Below, piece after piece: positions 35,091 through 43,743 of a stretch of 64,000 bases of DNA (positions are counted from its first letter, which is position 1; every line of letters starts with the position of its first letter). The stretch lies in NCBI GenBank assembly GCA_942490535.1, contig CALNXQ010000005.1, positions 1,798,001 through 1,862,000 of the forward strand. Direction: 5' to 3'. The DNA is from JAEINY01 sp942490535. GTDB lineage: Bacteria; Bacteroidota; Bacteroidia; Bacteroidales; Marinilabiliaceae. The position numbers were made by a program, and so were the translations under genes. The notes beneath the pieces were generated by a model. That model did not search any database. It was not told the origin of the DNA and saw only the letters and a list, made by a program, of their open reading frames with translations.

Positions 35091-35126
35091 CCGGATGACT
35101 AACAAAGAGTCTTGTTAGTCATCCGG
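35091..35126. repeat. Perfect intergenic hairpin, GGATGACTAA family
   Basis: A 15-bp perfect inverted repeat CCGGATGACTAACAA/TTGTTAGTCATCCGG with a 6-nt loop, then GTGAATAA. It comes after a good terminator, has no T-tract, and lies between convergent genes. The GGATGACTAA core returns as GGGTGACTAA at 36.99 and 42.91 kb. Confidence 0.75.
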
Positions 35127-35135
35127 TGAATAACT

Positions 35136-35666
35136 TCAAAGCGATAGCTTCTTAAACAATTCCCATAATACAATACCAGTGGTCACTGATACATTAAAGG
35201 AGTGTTTTGTTCCGAATTGTGGTATTTCAATGCATGCATCACTCATGTTAATGACTTCTTGCTGAACACCTTTTACTTCATTTCCTAATATAATGGCGTA
35301 CTTTTTTTCTTTGGATGGTTCAAAATCCAGGAGTGAAGTGCTGTTCTCAACCTGTTCAATGCTACAGATGGTATAATCTTGTTGCTTCAGCTGAGCCACG
35401 GCATCTTGAGTCTTCTCAAAATATTCCCACTCAACAGTCTCTTCCGCACCCAGTGCTGTTTTTCGAATTTCATTGTGAGGTGGCGTGGCCGTAATGCCAC
35501 ACAGAATGATTTTCTCTACTAATAAAGCATCGGAAGTGCGGAAGACGGAGCCCACATTATTCAAACTTCTTACATTATCCAGAATAACGATAAGTGGTAT
35601 TTTGTCTGTCGTTTTAAACTCATCTACCGTTAAGCGATTTAACTCTTTATTTTTTAGTTTTCTCAT
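35136..35666 (-). CDS. SpoU/TrmH-family RNA 2'-O-methyltransferase
   Basis: The 176-residue protein has the SPOUT knot motifs: VILDNVRSLNNVGSVFRTSD (motif 1), AIILGNEVKGVQQEVINMSD (motif 2) and CIEIPQFGTKHSFNVSVTTG (motif 3). It methylates tRNA or rRNA riboses with SAM; the target is not certain. The frame is open to 35762, but ATG 35666 (MRKLKNKELNRLTVDEFK) is preferred because a minus-strand -7 box lies just upstream and the extra residues match nothing in the family. It is divergent from sucC. Confidence 0.88.
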   Translation of the reverse strand: MRKLKNKELNRLTVDEFKTTDKIPLIVILDNVRSLNNVGSVFRTSDALLVEKIILCGITATPPHNEIRKTALGAEETVEWEYFEKTQDAVAQLKQQDYTICSIEQVENSTSLLDFEPSKEKKYAIILGNEVKGVQQEVINMSDACIEIPQFGTKHSFNVSVTTGIVLWELFKKLSL

Positions 35667-35684
35667 TCTTCCTGATTTTGACAA

Positions 35685-35692
35685 CAAAAATA
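35685..35692 (-). promoter_or_regulatory. Candidate -7 box of the SpoU gene
   Basis: On the minus strand TATTTTTG matches TAnnTTTG exactly, 18 bp before ATG 35666. No clear -33 box. It supports the internal start. Confidence 0.4.
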
Positions 35693-35773
35693 GTACTATT
35701 CCTGTTTTTAAATATAATTGCTGAAATAACCTCGCATAATTCAGCTTAAATGCACTAAACAAAATCCCTTAAT

Positions 35774-36964
35774 ATGAATATTCACGAATACCAAGGAAAA
35801 GGAATCCTAAAATCATTTGGTGTCACCATTCAGGAAGGCATCATTGCAGATACACCTGAAAAGGCCGTTGAAGCGGCTAAACAATTACAAGCTGAAACCG
35901 GCACAGGATGGTGGGTGGTCAAAGCTCAGATCCATGCTGGCGGACGCGGTAAAGGTGGCGGTGTTAAATTAGCAAAAACGCTGGATGAAGTGAAAAAGAC
36001 TGCCGGTGATATTTTAGGTATGACACTGGTTACCCATCAAACAGGACCTGAGGGGAAAGTGGTGCATAAGGTCCTCATTGCTCAGGATGTTTATTACCCG
36101 GGAGAAAGTGATACAGAGGAATATTACATGAGTGTTTTATTGAACCGTCAAACCGGCCGAAACATCATCATGTATTCACCCGAAGGAGGAATGGATATTG
36201 AAGAAGTGGCCGAAAATACACCCGAATTAATTTTCAAGGAAGAGATTGAGCCGGGAATCGGCTTGCAACCCTTTCAGGCGCGTAAAATAGCCTTTAATTT
36301 GGGCTTGTCAGGGAAAGCCTTCAAGGAGATGGTTAAGTTTGTAGATTCGCTTTATAAGGCTTATTTAGGAACGGATGCTTCCATGTTTGAGATCAATCCG
36401 GTTTTAAAAACATCGGATCATCTGATTTTAGCGGTGGATGCCAAAGTAAACCTGGATGATAATGCCTTGTTCAGGCACCCCGATTACGAAGCCATGCGCG
36501 ATTTGAATGAAGAAGATCCGGCTGAAACCGAAGCGTCCAAAAGCAATCTGAATTTTGTGAAGCTGGATGGTAATGTGGGCTGCATGGTGAATGGTGCCGG
36601 CTTAGCCATGGCGACTATGGACATCATTAAATTGTCCGGTGGTGAACCGGCCAATTTCCTCGACGTGGGAGGAGGGGCCAATGCGACGACCGTTGAAGCG
36701 GGTCTTAAAATTATTTTGAATGATCCCAATGTGAAAGCCATTTTGATCAATATTTTCGGTGGTATTGTGCGCTGCGATCGGGTGGCTCAAGGCGTAGTTG
36801 AGGCTTATAATAAAATAGGTGAAATTGAAGTACCCATCATTGTGCGACTGCAAGGTACCAATGCCGAAGGGGGAAAGAAAATTATTGATGAATCCGGTTT
36901 GAAAGTGTATTCAGCGATCACGCTTAAGGAAGCTTCAGAATTGGTTCAGAAGCTGGTTGGTTAG
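35774..36964 (+). CDS. sucC: Succinyl-CoA synthetase (ADP-forming) beta subunit
   Basis: 396 residues, normal for SucC. It has the ATP-grasp N-terminal domain (MNIHEYQGKGILKSFGV, KAQIHAGGRGKGGGVKLA), the metal-binding EINPVL, and the C-terminal ligase domain GCMVNGAGLAMATMDIIKL and NIFGGIVRCDRVAQG. With SucD it interconverts succinyl-CoA and succinate with ATP or GTP formation. No sucD lies adjacent, unlike the usual sucCD pair. Confidence 0.95.
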   Translation: MNIHEYQGKGILKSFGVTIQEGIIADTPEKAVEAAKQLQAETGTGWWVVKAQIHAGGRGKGGGVKLAKTLDEVKKTAGDILGMTLVTHQTGPEGKVVHKVLIAQDVYYPGESDTEEYYMSVLLNRQTGRNIIMYSPEGGMDIEEVAENTPELIFKEEIEPGIGLQPFQARKIAFNLGLSGKAFKEMVKFVDSLYKAYLGTDASMFEINPVLKTSDHLILAVDAKVNLDDNALFRHPDYEAMRDLNEEDPAETEASKSNLNFVKLDGNVGCMVNGAGLAMATMDIIKLSGGEPANFLDVGGGANATTVEAGLKIILNDPNVKAILINIFGGIVRCDRVAQGVVEAYNKIGEIEVPIIVRLQGTNAEGGKKIIDESGLKVYSAITLKEASELVQKLVG

Positions 36965-36982
36965 AGTTTGTATTAAGCTATT

Positions 36983-37021
36983 CAGCGGGTGACTAAGGAA
37001 TTATTCCTTTAGCACCCGCTG
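36983..37021. repeat. Intergenic hairpin, GGGTGACTAA family
   Basis: CAGCGGGTGACTAAGGAAT pairs almost completely with ATTCCTTTAGCACCCGCTG across a tiny loop. It lies between the convergent sucC and arginine deiminase genes. No T-tract follows, though it may still end transcription in both directions. Confidence 0.7.
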
Positions 37022-37035
37022 AGTATTTCTTAGTT

Positions 37036-38298
37036 CTACCATTTCATCGGTTTGCGACGCACCGGCATGGTCATGCATCGTGCACCACCTCCACCACGGG
37101 CCAATTCTGATCCGCCAATGGTCACTACGTATTTTTCGTAGTCTTTTAAATCAATCTTACCGGTAATCACATCATTGGCACGAATGATTTCAAAACCGTT
37201 GTTATTCATCTCTTCCATGGTATACACGTTGCGGGCATAACCCAATACTTTCCCGGGTCCCATGGCAAAAAAGTTGGCACCGCTATGCCATTGTTCACGT
37301 TCCTGCACCCAAATATCTTTCGAGCCACCACAATACACCGGTTTCAAGTCCATCCCTAATTCTTTCAGACAAGTTACCAGGTTATCTTTTTTCTCAATCG
37401 ATGCCACTTCACCATTGTCAATCGTGATGAGAATGGTGCTGTATTTGTTGGATTTCATAATCAGTGGTTCATACACCATGCAGGCATCTTTATCCAGGAA
37501 GGTAAATACCATGTCCAGGTGGATAAACGATTCCGGTGCATCCGGCAATTGCTGAACTACTACATACTGACGTTCTTTTTTATGCTTTAGTTGATTGACA
37601 ATAAAATCAATTCCCTGTGTCGTGGTACGGGCACTGCTCCCAATCACTGTAATATCGTTGCGGGCAATCAGAACATCACCACCTTCAATGGTTGTTTCGG
37701 CACCCACATTGTAAAAGTTCAATGGATTGACCGTCGTTGTTTTGAAATGCTGGGAATGATTGAAGATTGCTTCCATCACAATGGCTTCACGCTCTCTGAC
37801 ACGGTTGGCCATTTTGGAAATTAATACTTTATCACCCATCGTGACACTGGCGTCACGGGTAAAAAAGAAATTGTGCAGTGGCCGCAAAGAGTAGCGATCA
37901 TCGGCCATGAAAGTGGTCAGTGAATCTTTCTTTAAGACAACCCCCTCAATCAACTGACGTGCTAATTCGATGGATGATAACTCTAAAAGATCTTCTTTGA
38001 TATTTAGTACTTGTTCAAAAGCGCAGATCTTTTCAATGAGGCTCAAACGGATTTTTGGATGTTCTAAAATCTCAGCCAGCAAGTTTTTTACCTGGTAGGT
38101 TTGCGTTACCCGGTTTAAAACGCCTTCCAATTGTTGGTATTCTTCAACAGCTACCGAGAGGTTTAGAATATCGCTATAGAGTGCGCGCTCAGCATTGGAG
38201 GGAGTCATGTTCTCCACCTCTTTGCCCGGCGTGTGTAAAATAACGCCTTCTAACTCTCCAATTTCTGAAAAAACGCCTGTTTCAATCGTTTTAATCAT
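37036..38298 (-). CDS. arcA: Arginine deiminase
   Basis: The 420-residue protein matches arginine deiminase, which converts arginine to citrulline and ammonia: ELEGVILHTPGKEVENMTP at the start, FFTRDASVTMGDKVLISKM, IEGGDVLIARNDITVIG, SFIHLDMVFTFLD with the catalytic His, and the nucleophile C408 in RGGGGARCMTMPVRR near the C-terminus. Normal length. The usual partners arcB (ornithine carbamoyltransferase) and arcC (carbamate kinase) are absent here. Monocistronic. Confidence 0.95.
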   Translation of the reverse strand: MIKTIETGVFSEIGELEGVILHTPGKEVENMTPSNAERALYSDILNLSVAVEEYQQLEGVLNRVTQTYQVKNLLAEILEHPKIRLSLIEKICAFEQVLNIKEDLLELSSIELARQLIEGVVLKKDSLTTFMADDRYSLRPLHNFFFTRDASVTMGDKVLISKMANRVREREAIVMEAIFNHSQHFKTTTVNPLNFYNVGAETTIEGGDVLIARNDITVIGSSARTTTQGIDFIVNQLKHKKERQYVVVQQLPDAPESFIHLDMVFTFLDKDACMVYEPLIMKSNKYSTILITIDNGEVASIEKKDNLVTCLKELGMDLKPVYCGGSKDIWVQEREQWHSGANFFAMGPGKVLGYARNVYTMEEMNNNGFEIIRANDVITGKIDLKDYEKYVVTIGGSELARGGGGARCMTMPVRRKPMKW

Positions 38299-38414
38299 TG
38301 TTGAATAGGTTTATTTTTAGGTATGTGTTCTTCTTCTGGCCGCGAATTTAAGAAGCCTATTGATTTAAAAAAATGATCCTTCTTCTTTATTTGATCGAAA
38401 CAGGGGATAAATCA

Positions 38415-39638
38415 TTATTTTGAAGGCGAAAACTTAAAGGGCATTGGAGGACGAAGCGGTAGCTTATTTTTTATTTTCCCCATACTCCATTCTTCCATTA
38501 AAGCCTGTTGATAGGTTTTAGCCCGTTCTTTGTCATTCATCATAACTGCTGCTTTTAACTTACCTTCTTTGAAATAAAGGATGCGTGACACGTTACCTGC
38601 TGTTTCATTGATGATCTCCATTTCGCCGGGAACAACCGAGTCATAGGCTGCTGAAAACAAATATAGATTAAATACTTCTGTCTTTAGACGAAATGGAGGG
38701 GCGTCGAATTTCATACAATATTTATTGACGTTCTGCGCCACTATTTTGCCTTGATATTGGGCCGCATGCCACAGGCCTGTGATGTAACCACCTGCGTGCT
38801 GGGCCACATCACCCGCCGCAAAAATATGCGGGTGGGAGGTTTGAAGCCATTGATTGACCACGATGCCCCGATCCGTTTTTAGCCCGGCTTGTTTGGCCAG
38901 TGTAATATTAGGAATGGCACCGGTGCACGCTATGACGGCATCAAAAACATAGCGTTGGCCTTTTAGCATTGCCTCATAGCTGCCCTGATTGTTTTTGCGG
39001 ACGGCTGACACCGTGATGCCCCCAAAAAAGTCGACCCCTTTTTTCTTCATTTCGGCCTTCAACACATCGGTGATGCTCTCCGGAAAAAGTTTTTGCATGG
39101 GATGGGGCAAGCGATTTACCATCACTATTTTTTTTCCTTTTCGCACCAGCTGATCCGCTGTTTCAAGGCCCTCCACACCGGCTCCTATGATGAGGAATGA
39201 CTGGGCCTGCTGGCAGGTAGAAATCAGTTTTTCCACATCGGCGGCATTTTGTACTTTGTGATAATCGGCAAGCGTAAGCCCCGCTATTTGCGGAATGACC
39301 GAGGCGGCACCCGTTGCCAGGAGCAGTCGGCCGAAAGTAAATTGATGGTGGCCTTTGGTGGTGATGGTTTTGGTAGCAGGATTTAAATCCACCACCCAAT
39401 CCGGCAATAAATCCACCTTGTTTTGGGTATACCAGATTTCATCAGCCAAACGAAACTCCTCTTTGTCGAAGCCCCGGATGATGTGTTTATTGATTTTGGT
39501 ACGCTTGTAAGGCAGCCGGTCTTCGCCTGAAACCAGCAGGATGCGTGAGTCAATGTCGTACTCTCGGAATGTTTGGATGGCACTATAGGCGGTGATGCTA
39601 CCCCCAATAATAATGAATGGATAATGTGATTCAACCAT
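38415..39638 (-). CDS. NAD(P)/FAD-dependent oxidoreductase (NirB/rubredoxin reductase-like)
   Basis: 407 residues with two Rossmann folds: FAD binding (FIIIGGSITAYSAIQTFREY, slightly altered GxGxxG), LLLATGA, the NAD binding FLIIGAGVEGLETADQLVRK, and the second FAD motif HIFAAGDVAQHAGGY. The layout is that of rubredoxin reductase, NirB N-terminal or ferredoxin reductase-like proteins. No redox-active CxxC, so not thioredoxin reductase. Electron acceptor unknown; the c-type cytochrome gene is 1 kb away but on the opposite strand. Confidence 0.87.
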   Translation of the reverse strand: MVESHYPFIIIGGSITAYSAIQTFREYDIDSRILLVSGEDRLPYKRTKINKHIIRGFDKEEFRLADEIWYTQNKVDLLPDWVVDLNPATKTITTKGHHQFTFGRLLLATGAASVIPQIAGLTLADYHKVQNAADVEKLISTCQQAQSFLIIGAGVEGLETADQLVRKGKKIVMVNRLPHPMQKLFPESITDVLKAEMKKKGVDFFGGITVSAVRKNNQGSYEAMLKGQRYVFDAVIACTGAIPNITLAKQAGLKTDRGIVVNQWLQTSHPHIFAAGDVAQHAGGYITGLWHAAQYQGKIVAQNVNKYCMKFDAPPFRLKTEVFNLYLFSAAYDSVVPGEMEIINETAGNVSRILYFKEGKLKAAVMMNDKERAKTYQQALMEEWSMGKIKNKLPLRPPMPFKFSPSK

Positions 39639-39727
39639 GGCTCTGTTCTTTCCTTTACTAGAATCTATGCGGTTTTTATATATTTGCTATTGGTTTATAA
39701 CAAATAAAGCTGCATAGGGTTGACAAG

Positions 39728-40426
39728 ATGAGAAAGTACCTGTTTTTTTTATTTTTTGTGGGATATACGGCCACAATAATCTCGCAAAATGCTGAACTCC
39801 GAATATTGTATAAAGAATCCATTCGCTTCAATGAATTTTATAGGTTAGAATTAGATGCCGGTCCTTATATCGGAATCGGAGATAACGACTGGATACGCTA
39901 TGGTATAAGGGGCAGCCTGGAACGAAAACTATCTGACCGCTATGCCTTAGATTTGGGATTTATGTATAATTATGAGGACAAGGCTGCTAATGTGCGTCAT
40001 GAATATCGGCCACATCAATCGTTTCACATGCGCATCTCGTTCTGGAACGTCATGGCCTTAAAGCAGCGTTTTCGATTGGAGGAGCGATTTTTTCAGGTGG
40101 ATGGGAATTCCGATGTGGATTTTTCAACCCGTTTCAGGTATCAGATAGGTTTGCGGAGTGGTTTCAATGGCAAACCGGTTCAGCCCAAAGCTCTGTTTTA
40201 TGCCCTTTCTGCCGAATGGAACATGAACGTGATCAAAAAAACGGATACCGATGCGCGCTTTGAACGCGGACGGTACGGTGTTGGTGTGGGCTATCCCTTT
40301 AATGCCCGATGGGAAACCAATCTGACCTGGTTTTATCAAACGGTTTATAAGACGGAAGTGGCCCCTCGCGGGACCTTGAATATATTTGAAATTTCCCTGC
40401 GTCACATTTTATGGAATAATAAGTAA
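39728..40426 (+). CDS. DUF2490-like outer membrane protein
   Basis: A 232-residue exported protein (signal MRKYLFFLFFVGYTATIISQ) made of amphipathic beta strands, with HEYRPHQSFHMRI, RFRLEERFFQ and STRFRYQIGLRSG, typical of DUF2490 small beta-barrel proteins. It ends with an aromatic-rich strand (NIFEISLRHILWNNK). Function unknown; it precedes the multihaem cytochrome gene by 76 bp on the same strand and may be co-transcribed with it. Confidence 0.7.
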   Translation: MRKYLFFLFFVGYTATIISQNAELRILYKESIRFNEFYRLELDAGPYIGIGDNDWIRYGIRGSLERKLSDRYALDLGFMYNYEDKAANVRHEYRPHQSFHMRISFWNVMALKQRFRLEERFFQVDGNSDVDFSTRFRYQIGLRSGFNGKPVQPKALFYALSAEWNMNVIKKTDTDARFERGRYGVGVGYPFNARWETNLTWFYQTVYKTEVAPRGTLNIFEISLRHILWNNK

Positions 40427-40502
40427 CTTGTTCCGTTTAGTAGCAGGATAACTCCTGTAAACAGCAAAATAGAAACACACATCATCAAATTATAGCATCA
40501 CA

Positions 40503-42860
40503 ATGAAAAGAAAAGGAATTGTGCTGATTGTCATAGTCGCTGCCCTGGCAGGCATCATTTGGGTGGCTATGCCTTTGTGGACCGGCGATCATCAGACCGT
40601 GGAGACGGCCGAAGATTATTATGGATCGGTGGGTTGTAAACAGTGTCACGAGCGCTTCTATCAACTGTGGGGCAATTCGCATCATGGTTTGGCCATGCAG
40701 AATATCACCCCTGACTTTGTGAAAACAGAAGTGTTGGCACAAAGTCCCGAAATTGCCGTGGATAGTTCGCTGTTTCAGGTGGAGAACCGGCTGGATAGCT
40801 TAGTATTCGTGGAGAAGGGGCCCGACGGAACGAAAACCTATACGGCGACCTTTGCACTGGGTGGCAAAAATGTATATTATTTCCTGACGCCGTTTGAAAA
40901 AGGGCGTTTGCAGGTCTTGCCTCTGGCCTATGATCTCAATAAAAAAGAGTGGTATAACAACCCTGAAAGTGCCATGCGCCATTTCACGGAAGGAGCCGAT
41001 GACGAGGCCCTGCCGTGGAAACACATTGGCTTTACCTTCAATACATCGTGCTACAGTTGCCACGTCAGTCAGCTGGAGAACAATTTCAACCTGGCCTCCA
41101 ATTCCTATCATACCACCTGGAAAGAGAATGGGATCAACTGCGAAACGTGTCATGGGCCCAGTGCCGAGCACGTGCGGGTATGCATGGAAGCTGGTGAAGG
41201 CAATGTGCCGGAAGATTTGAAAATCATTGTGACCAGTACCTTTACCCACGACCAGCAAAATGCCTCCTGTGCCCCTTGCCATGCCAAGATGAGTCCGATT
41301 ACGTCCTCTTTTCCGCCGGGGGAACGTTTTTTTGATCACTACAATTTAACTACCATTGAGAATCGCGACTTCTATCCCGATGGCCGTGACCTGGGTGAAA
41401 ACTATACGCATACTTCCTGGCTGATGAGCGGCTGTACTCAATCGGGTCAATTGGATTGTGTGCATTGCCATACATCCAGTGGACGCTACCGGTTTAAAAA
41501 TGAAAATTTCAACGATGCCTGTGCGTCTTGCCACAATGATATTGCCAGTAACCTGGAAGCACATACTCATCACCCCGTGGATTCAGAAGGGTCCAGGTGT
41601 ATTTCCTGTCACATGCCGATGACCGAATTTGCACGGATGCATCGCAGTGATCACTCCATGCGCCCACCGGCACCTCTGGCCACCAAAGAATTTGGCTCAC
41701 CCAATGCCTGTAACATCTGTCATGCTGACAAAACACCGGATTGGGCCAATCAGCACCTGTTGAAGTGGAACAAAGCCAATCATCAGGAAAAACTATTGGA
41801 GCAAGGCCGTTTGATCCGGCAGGCACGCGATGATAACTGGAAGCAACTGGACCAGATGCTGGCCTTTGTGGATGAAGGTAAATTTGATGAAGTGTTCACC
41901 AATGCCATGATTCGTCTGTTGCAGGAGTGTGAGGATGCTAAAAAGTGGCCCACTGTTTTCAGGGCTTTGAAACATGAATCGCCCTTGGTGCGCGCATCGG
42001 CGGCTGCCTCGTTCGCCTATCAGCAATTACCGGGTGTCGTGGATAGTCTCTTGCGGCTGACCAGTGATGATTACCGCCTGGTGCGGGTATCGACTGCGGA
42101 GGCTTTATCCACCTTACCGGATGCACTACTGGAAGGTAAGCGAACGCCATCCTATACCAAAGCACTGGATGAATTCATTGCTTCCCGCACCTCCCGTCCG
42201 GATGATTGGGCAGCTCAGGCGGCCATGGGGAATTATTATTTCAACCGCAATGATTTTGAGAAAGCGCTCACCCATTTTACCAATAGTAGCAAAATCTACC
42301 CCGAAAATATCGGGGCCTTTGTGAACAGTGGGTTGATTCATTCCATGACTGGACAACCGGAGAAGGCCGAACAGCAATTCAAGGAAGCCATTAAAATCGA
42401 TCCGACCAATGAAGCGACCAATCTGAATTATGCCTTGCTATTGGGTGAAATGGGCAAGCTGGAGGAAGCTGAAAAAGTGTATCGAAAGGTGTTGGACATA
42501 AATGAGGCGTCGGCTGTGGCGGCTTTTAACCTCAGTGTGTTGGTAGCGCAGAAAAACCCCAAGGAATCACTCGCATTTGCTCAAAAAGCCTGGGACATAC
42601 AAAAAGACAATCCCAAGTATGGCTATACCTATGGGTATTATCAGTATGCACAAGGGCAGAAGCAGCAAGCCTTAAAAACATTGGAGCAGGTATTGAAACT
42701 GCATCCTGCTTATGTGGATACGTATTTCCTGTTGGCCGACCTCTATACCAAAGAAGGTCAAACGGCCAAGGCCAAAGCGGTGCTGGGTAAAGGTGTAGCC
42801 AATGAAAAACTAGCGCAACAAGTGCGTATGCAAATGCAACAGATGATGAGCCAGAAATAA
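40503..42860 (+). CDS. Eight-haem c-type cytochrome fused to HEAT and TPR repeats
   Basis: 785 residues. One N-terminal membrane helix (about 5-24) anchors or exports it. Eight CxxCH haem sites start at Cys 45, 183, 213, 256, 319, 340, 366 and 403, in the style of cytochrome c554/NrfA-related proteins. A HEAT-like region follows (about 480-560, with SPLVRASAAASFAYQQL and DYRLVRVSTAEALSTL), then TPRs from about 575 to 770. Function is probably extracytoplasmic electron transfer, with the helical repeats for partner binding. No catalytic CxxCK haem is present. Related cytochrome-TPR proteins occur in many environmental bacteria. Confidence 0.88.
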   Translation: MKRKGIVLIVIVAALAGIIWVAMPLWTGDHQTVETAEDYYGSVGCKQCHERFYQLWGNSHHGLAMQNITPDFVKTEVLAQSPEIAVDSSLFQVENRLDSLVFVEKGPDGTKTYTATFALGGKNVYYFLTPFEKGRLQVLPLAYDLNKKEWYNNPESAMRHFTEGADDEALPWKHIGFTFNTSCYSCHVSQLENNFNLASNSYHTTWKENGINCETCHGPSAEHVRVCMEAGEGNVPEDLKIIVTSTFTHDQQNASCAPCHAKMSPITSSFPPGERFFDHYNLTTIENRDFYPDGRDLGENYTHTSWLMSGCTQSGQLDCVHCHTSSGRYRFKNENFNDACASCHNDIASNLEAHTHHPVDSEGSRCISCHMPMTEFARMHRSDHSMRPPAPLATKEFGSPNACNICHADKTPDWANQHLLKWNKANHQEKLLEQGRLIRQARDDNWKQLDQMLAFVDEGKFDEVFTNAMIRLLQECEDAKKWPTVFRALKHESPLVRASAAASFAYQQLPGVVDSLLRLTSDDYRLVRVSTAEALSTLPDALLEGKRTPSYTKALDEFIASRTSRPDDWAAQAAMGNYYFNRNDFEKALTHFTNSSKIYPENIGAFVNSGLIHSMTGQPEKAEQQFKEAIKIDPTNEATNLNYALLLGEMGKLEEAEKVYRKVLDINEASAVAAFNLSVLVAQKNPKESLAFAQKAWDIQKDNPKYGYTYGYYQYAQGQKQQALKTLEQVLKLHPAYVDTYFLLADLYTKEGQTAKAKAVLGKGVANEKLAQQVRMQMQQMMSQK

Positions 42861-42899
42861 GCTGCCGTTTGAACGATTCAGCGGATGACTCAATAAACT

Positions 42900-42959
42900 C
42901 TTTCACATTCAAGGGGTGACTAAACCAGCAATGCTTTAGTCACCCCTTGAATGTGAAAG
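42900..42959. repeat. 25-bp perfect intergenic hairpin, GGGTGACTAA family
   Basis: The two arms are exact reverse complements over 25 bp (42900-42924 and 42935-42959) with a 10-nt loop; the first arm ends AAGGGGTGACTAAA. A further GGATGACTC precedes it at 42882. It sits between the convergent cytochrome and DUF6261-like genes with no T-tract after the stem. Confidence 0.85.
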
Positions 42960-43023
42960 GAGGGCATCCCCCATACTTTACCCGGGACACCCTCACTTCA
43001 ACAATTGCAAAATAAACGATGCA

Positions 43024-43743
43024 TTAATTGGCATTCACCGCATCTTTTTCCTTCCGGCGGCTGCGTACCCGCCGGTTATTCTGCTCTATGATTTCAGCCA
43101 CTACCGCCGCACAGGCTTTATAGGTGGCAGGCTGGGCCAAGGCCATGGCATTGAGATAAACCACCAGGCCATCGTTAATTTGCTTGCACAATAGCCGGTT
43201 TAGGCTCGAGGCTGAGGCCAGTCTTTTGTTCTCCACTTTTTGATCTACCGCCTGTAAAAAGGAGGTTTCAAAATCCTGTTGATCCTGTTGCAATTGCGCA
43301 ATGAGCACCTCCAGGCCGGGTAGGCTTTGAATGGCCGTGGCGACTGCTGCCTTTTTGAAATCCTCCAGCAGGGCATTAATGTTGGCGCTTTCATCGGCAT
43401 AGGACAAGCTAACGGTGTCAAGGCCATAATTGTCAAGCACCTCCATCACAGTTAACGCTGCATTTTTAATGGGTTCAACCGGCCAATGGGTTTTGGCTTG
43501 CACTTCATAATAAATAACCCGCAGGGAGGCATCCCGCTTTTCATCTTTGGGTGCAAGCAGGGATGCCGTAGTGGTTTCGTTGAGGGCTTGCTTCATTAAT
43601 TCATTGTTGCCATGCAACGCCGCAATTTGAGTGGTCAGATAGGGATCGCCCGTGAAATTACGTTGTGAGAGATCATTATAAATAAGTGTGGACACGGTGC
43701 TGATTTCGGCATTGCGTGTGCGGAGGACAATTTTTTGAATCAT
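43024..43743 (-). CDS. DUF6261-like protein, helical, unknown function
   Basis: 239 residues, almost entirely helical (for example ALNETTTASLLAPKDEKRD and ALLEDFKKAAVATAIQSLPG), with a basic C-terminal tail (NRRVRSRRKEKDAVNAN). It fits the DUF6261 family of Bacteroidota, often multi-copy and near repeats; this is recognition by pattern, not a search. No signal peptide. The ~1 kb upstream is gene-free. Confidence 0.65.
   Translation of the reverse strand: MIQKIVLRTRNAEISTVSTLIYNDLSQRNFTGDPYLTTQIAALHGNNELMKQALNETTTASLLAPKDEKRDASLRVIYYEVQAKTHWPVEPIKNAALTVMEVLDNYGLDTVSLSYADESANINALLEDFKKAAVATAIQSLPGLEVLIAQLQQDQQDFETSFLQAVDQKVENKRLASASSLNRLLCKQINDGLVVYLNAMALAQPATYKACAAVVAEIIEQNNRRVRSRRKEKDAVNAN

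Noticed and set aside
40800..41339. A 179-codon open frame antisense to the cytochrome gene
   Set aside because: Covered by a gene with eight haem motifs on the other strand.
42900..42959. CRISPR repeat or attachment site
   Set aside because: It is a single palindrome with no repeat-spacer pattern, no cas genes and no integrase nearby.
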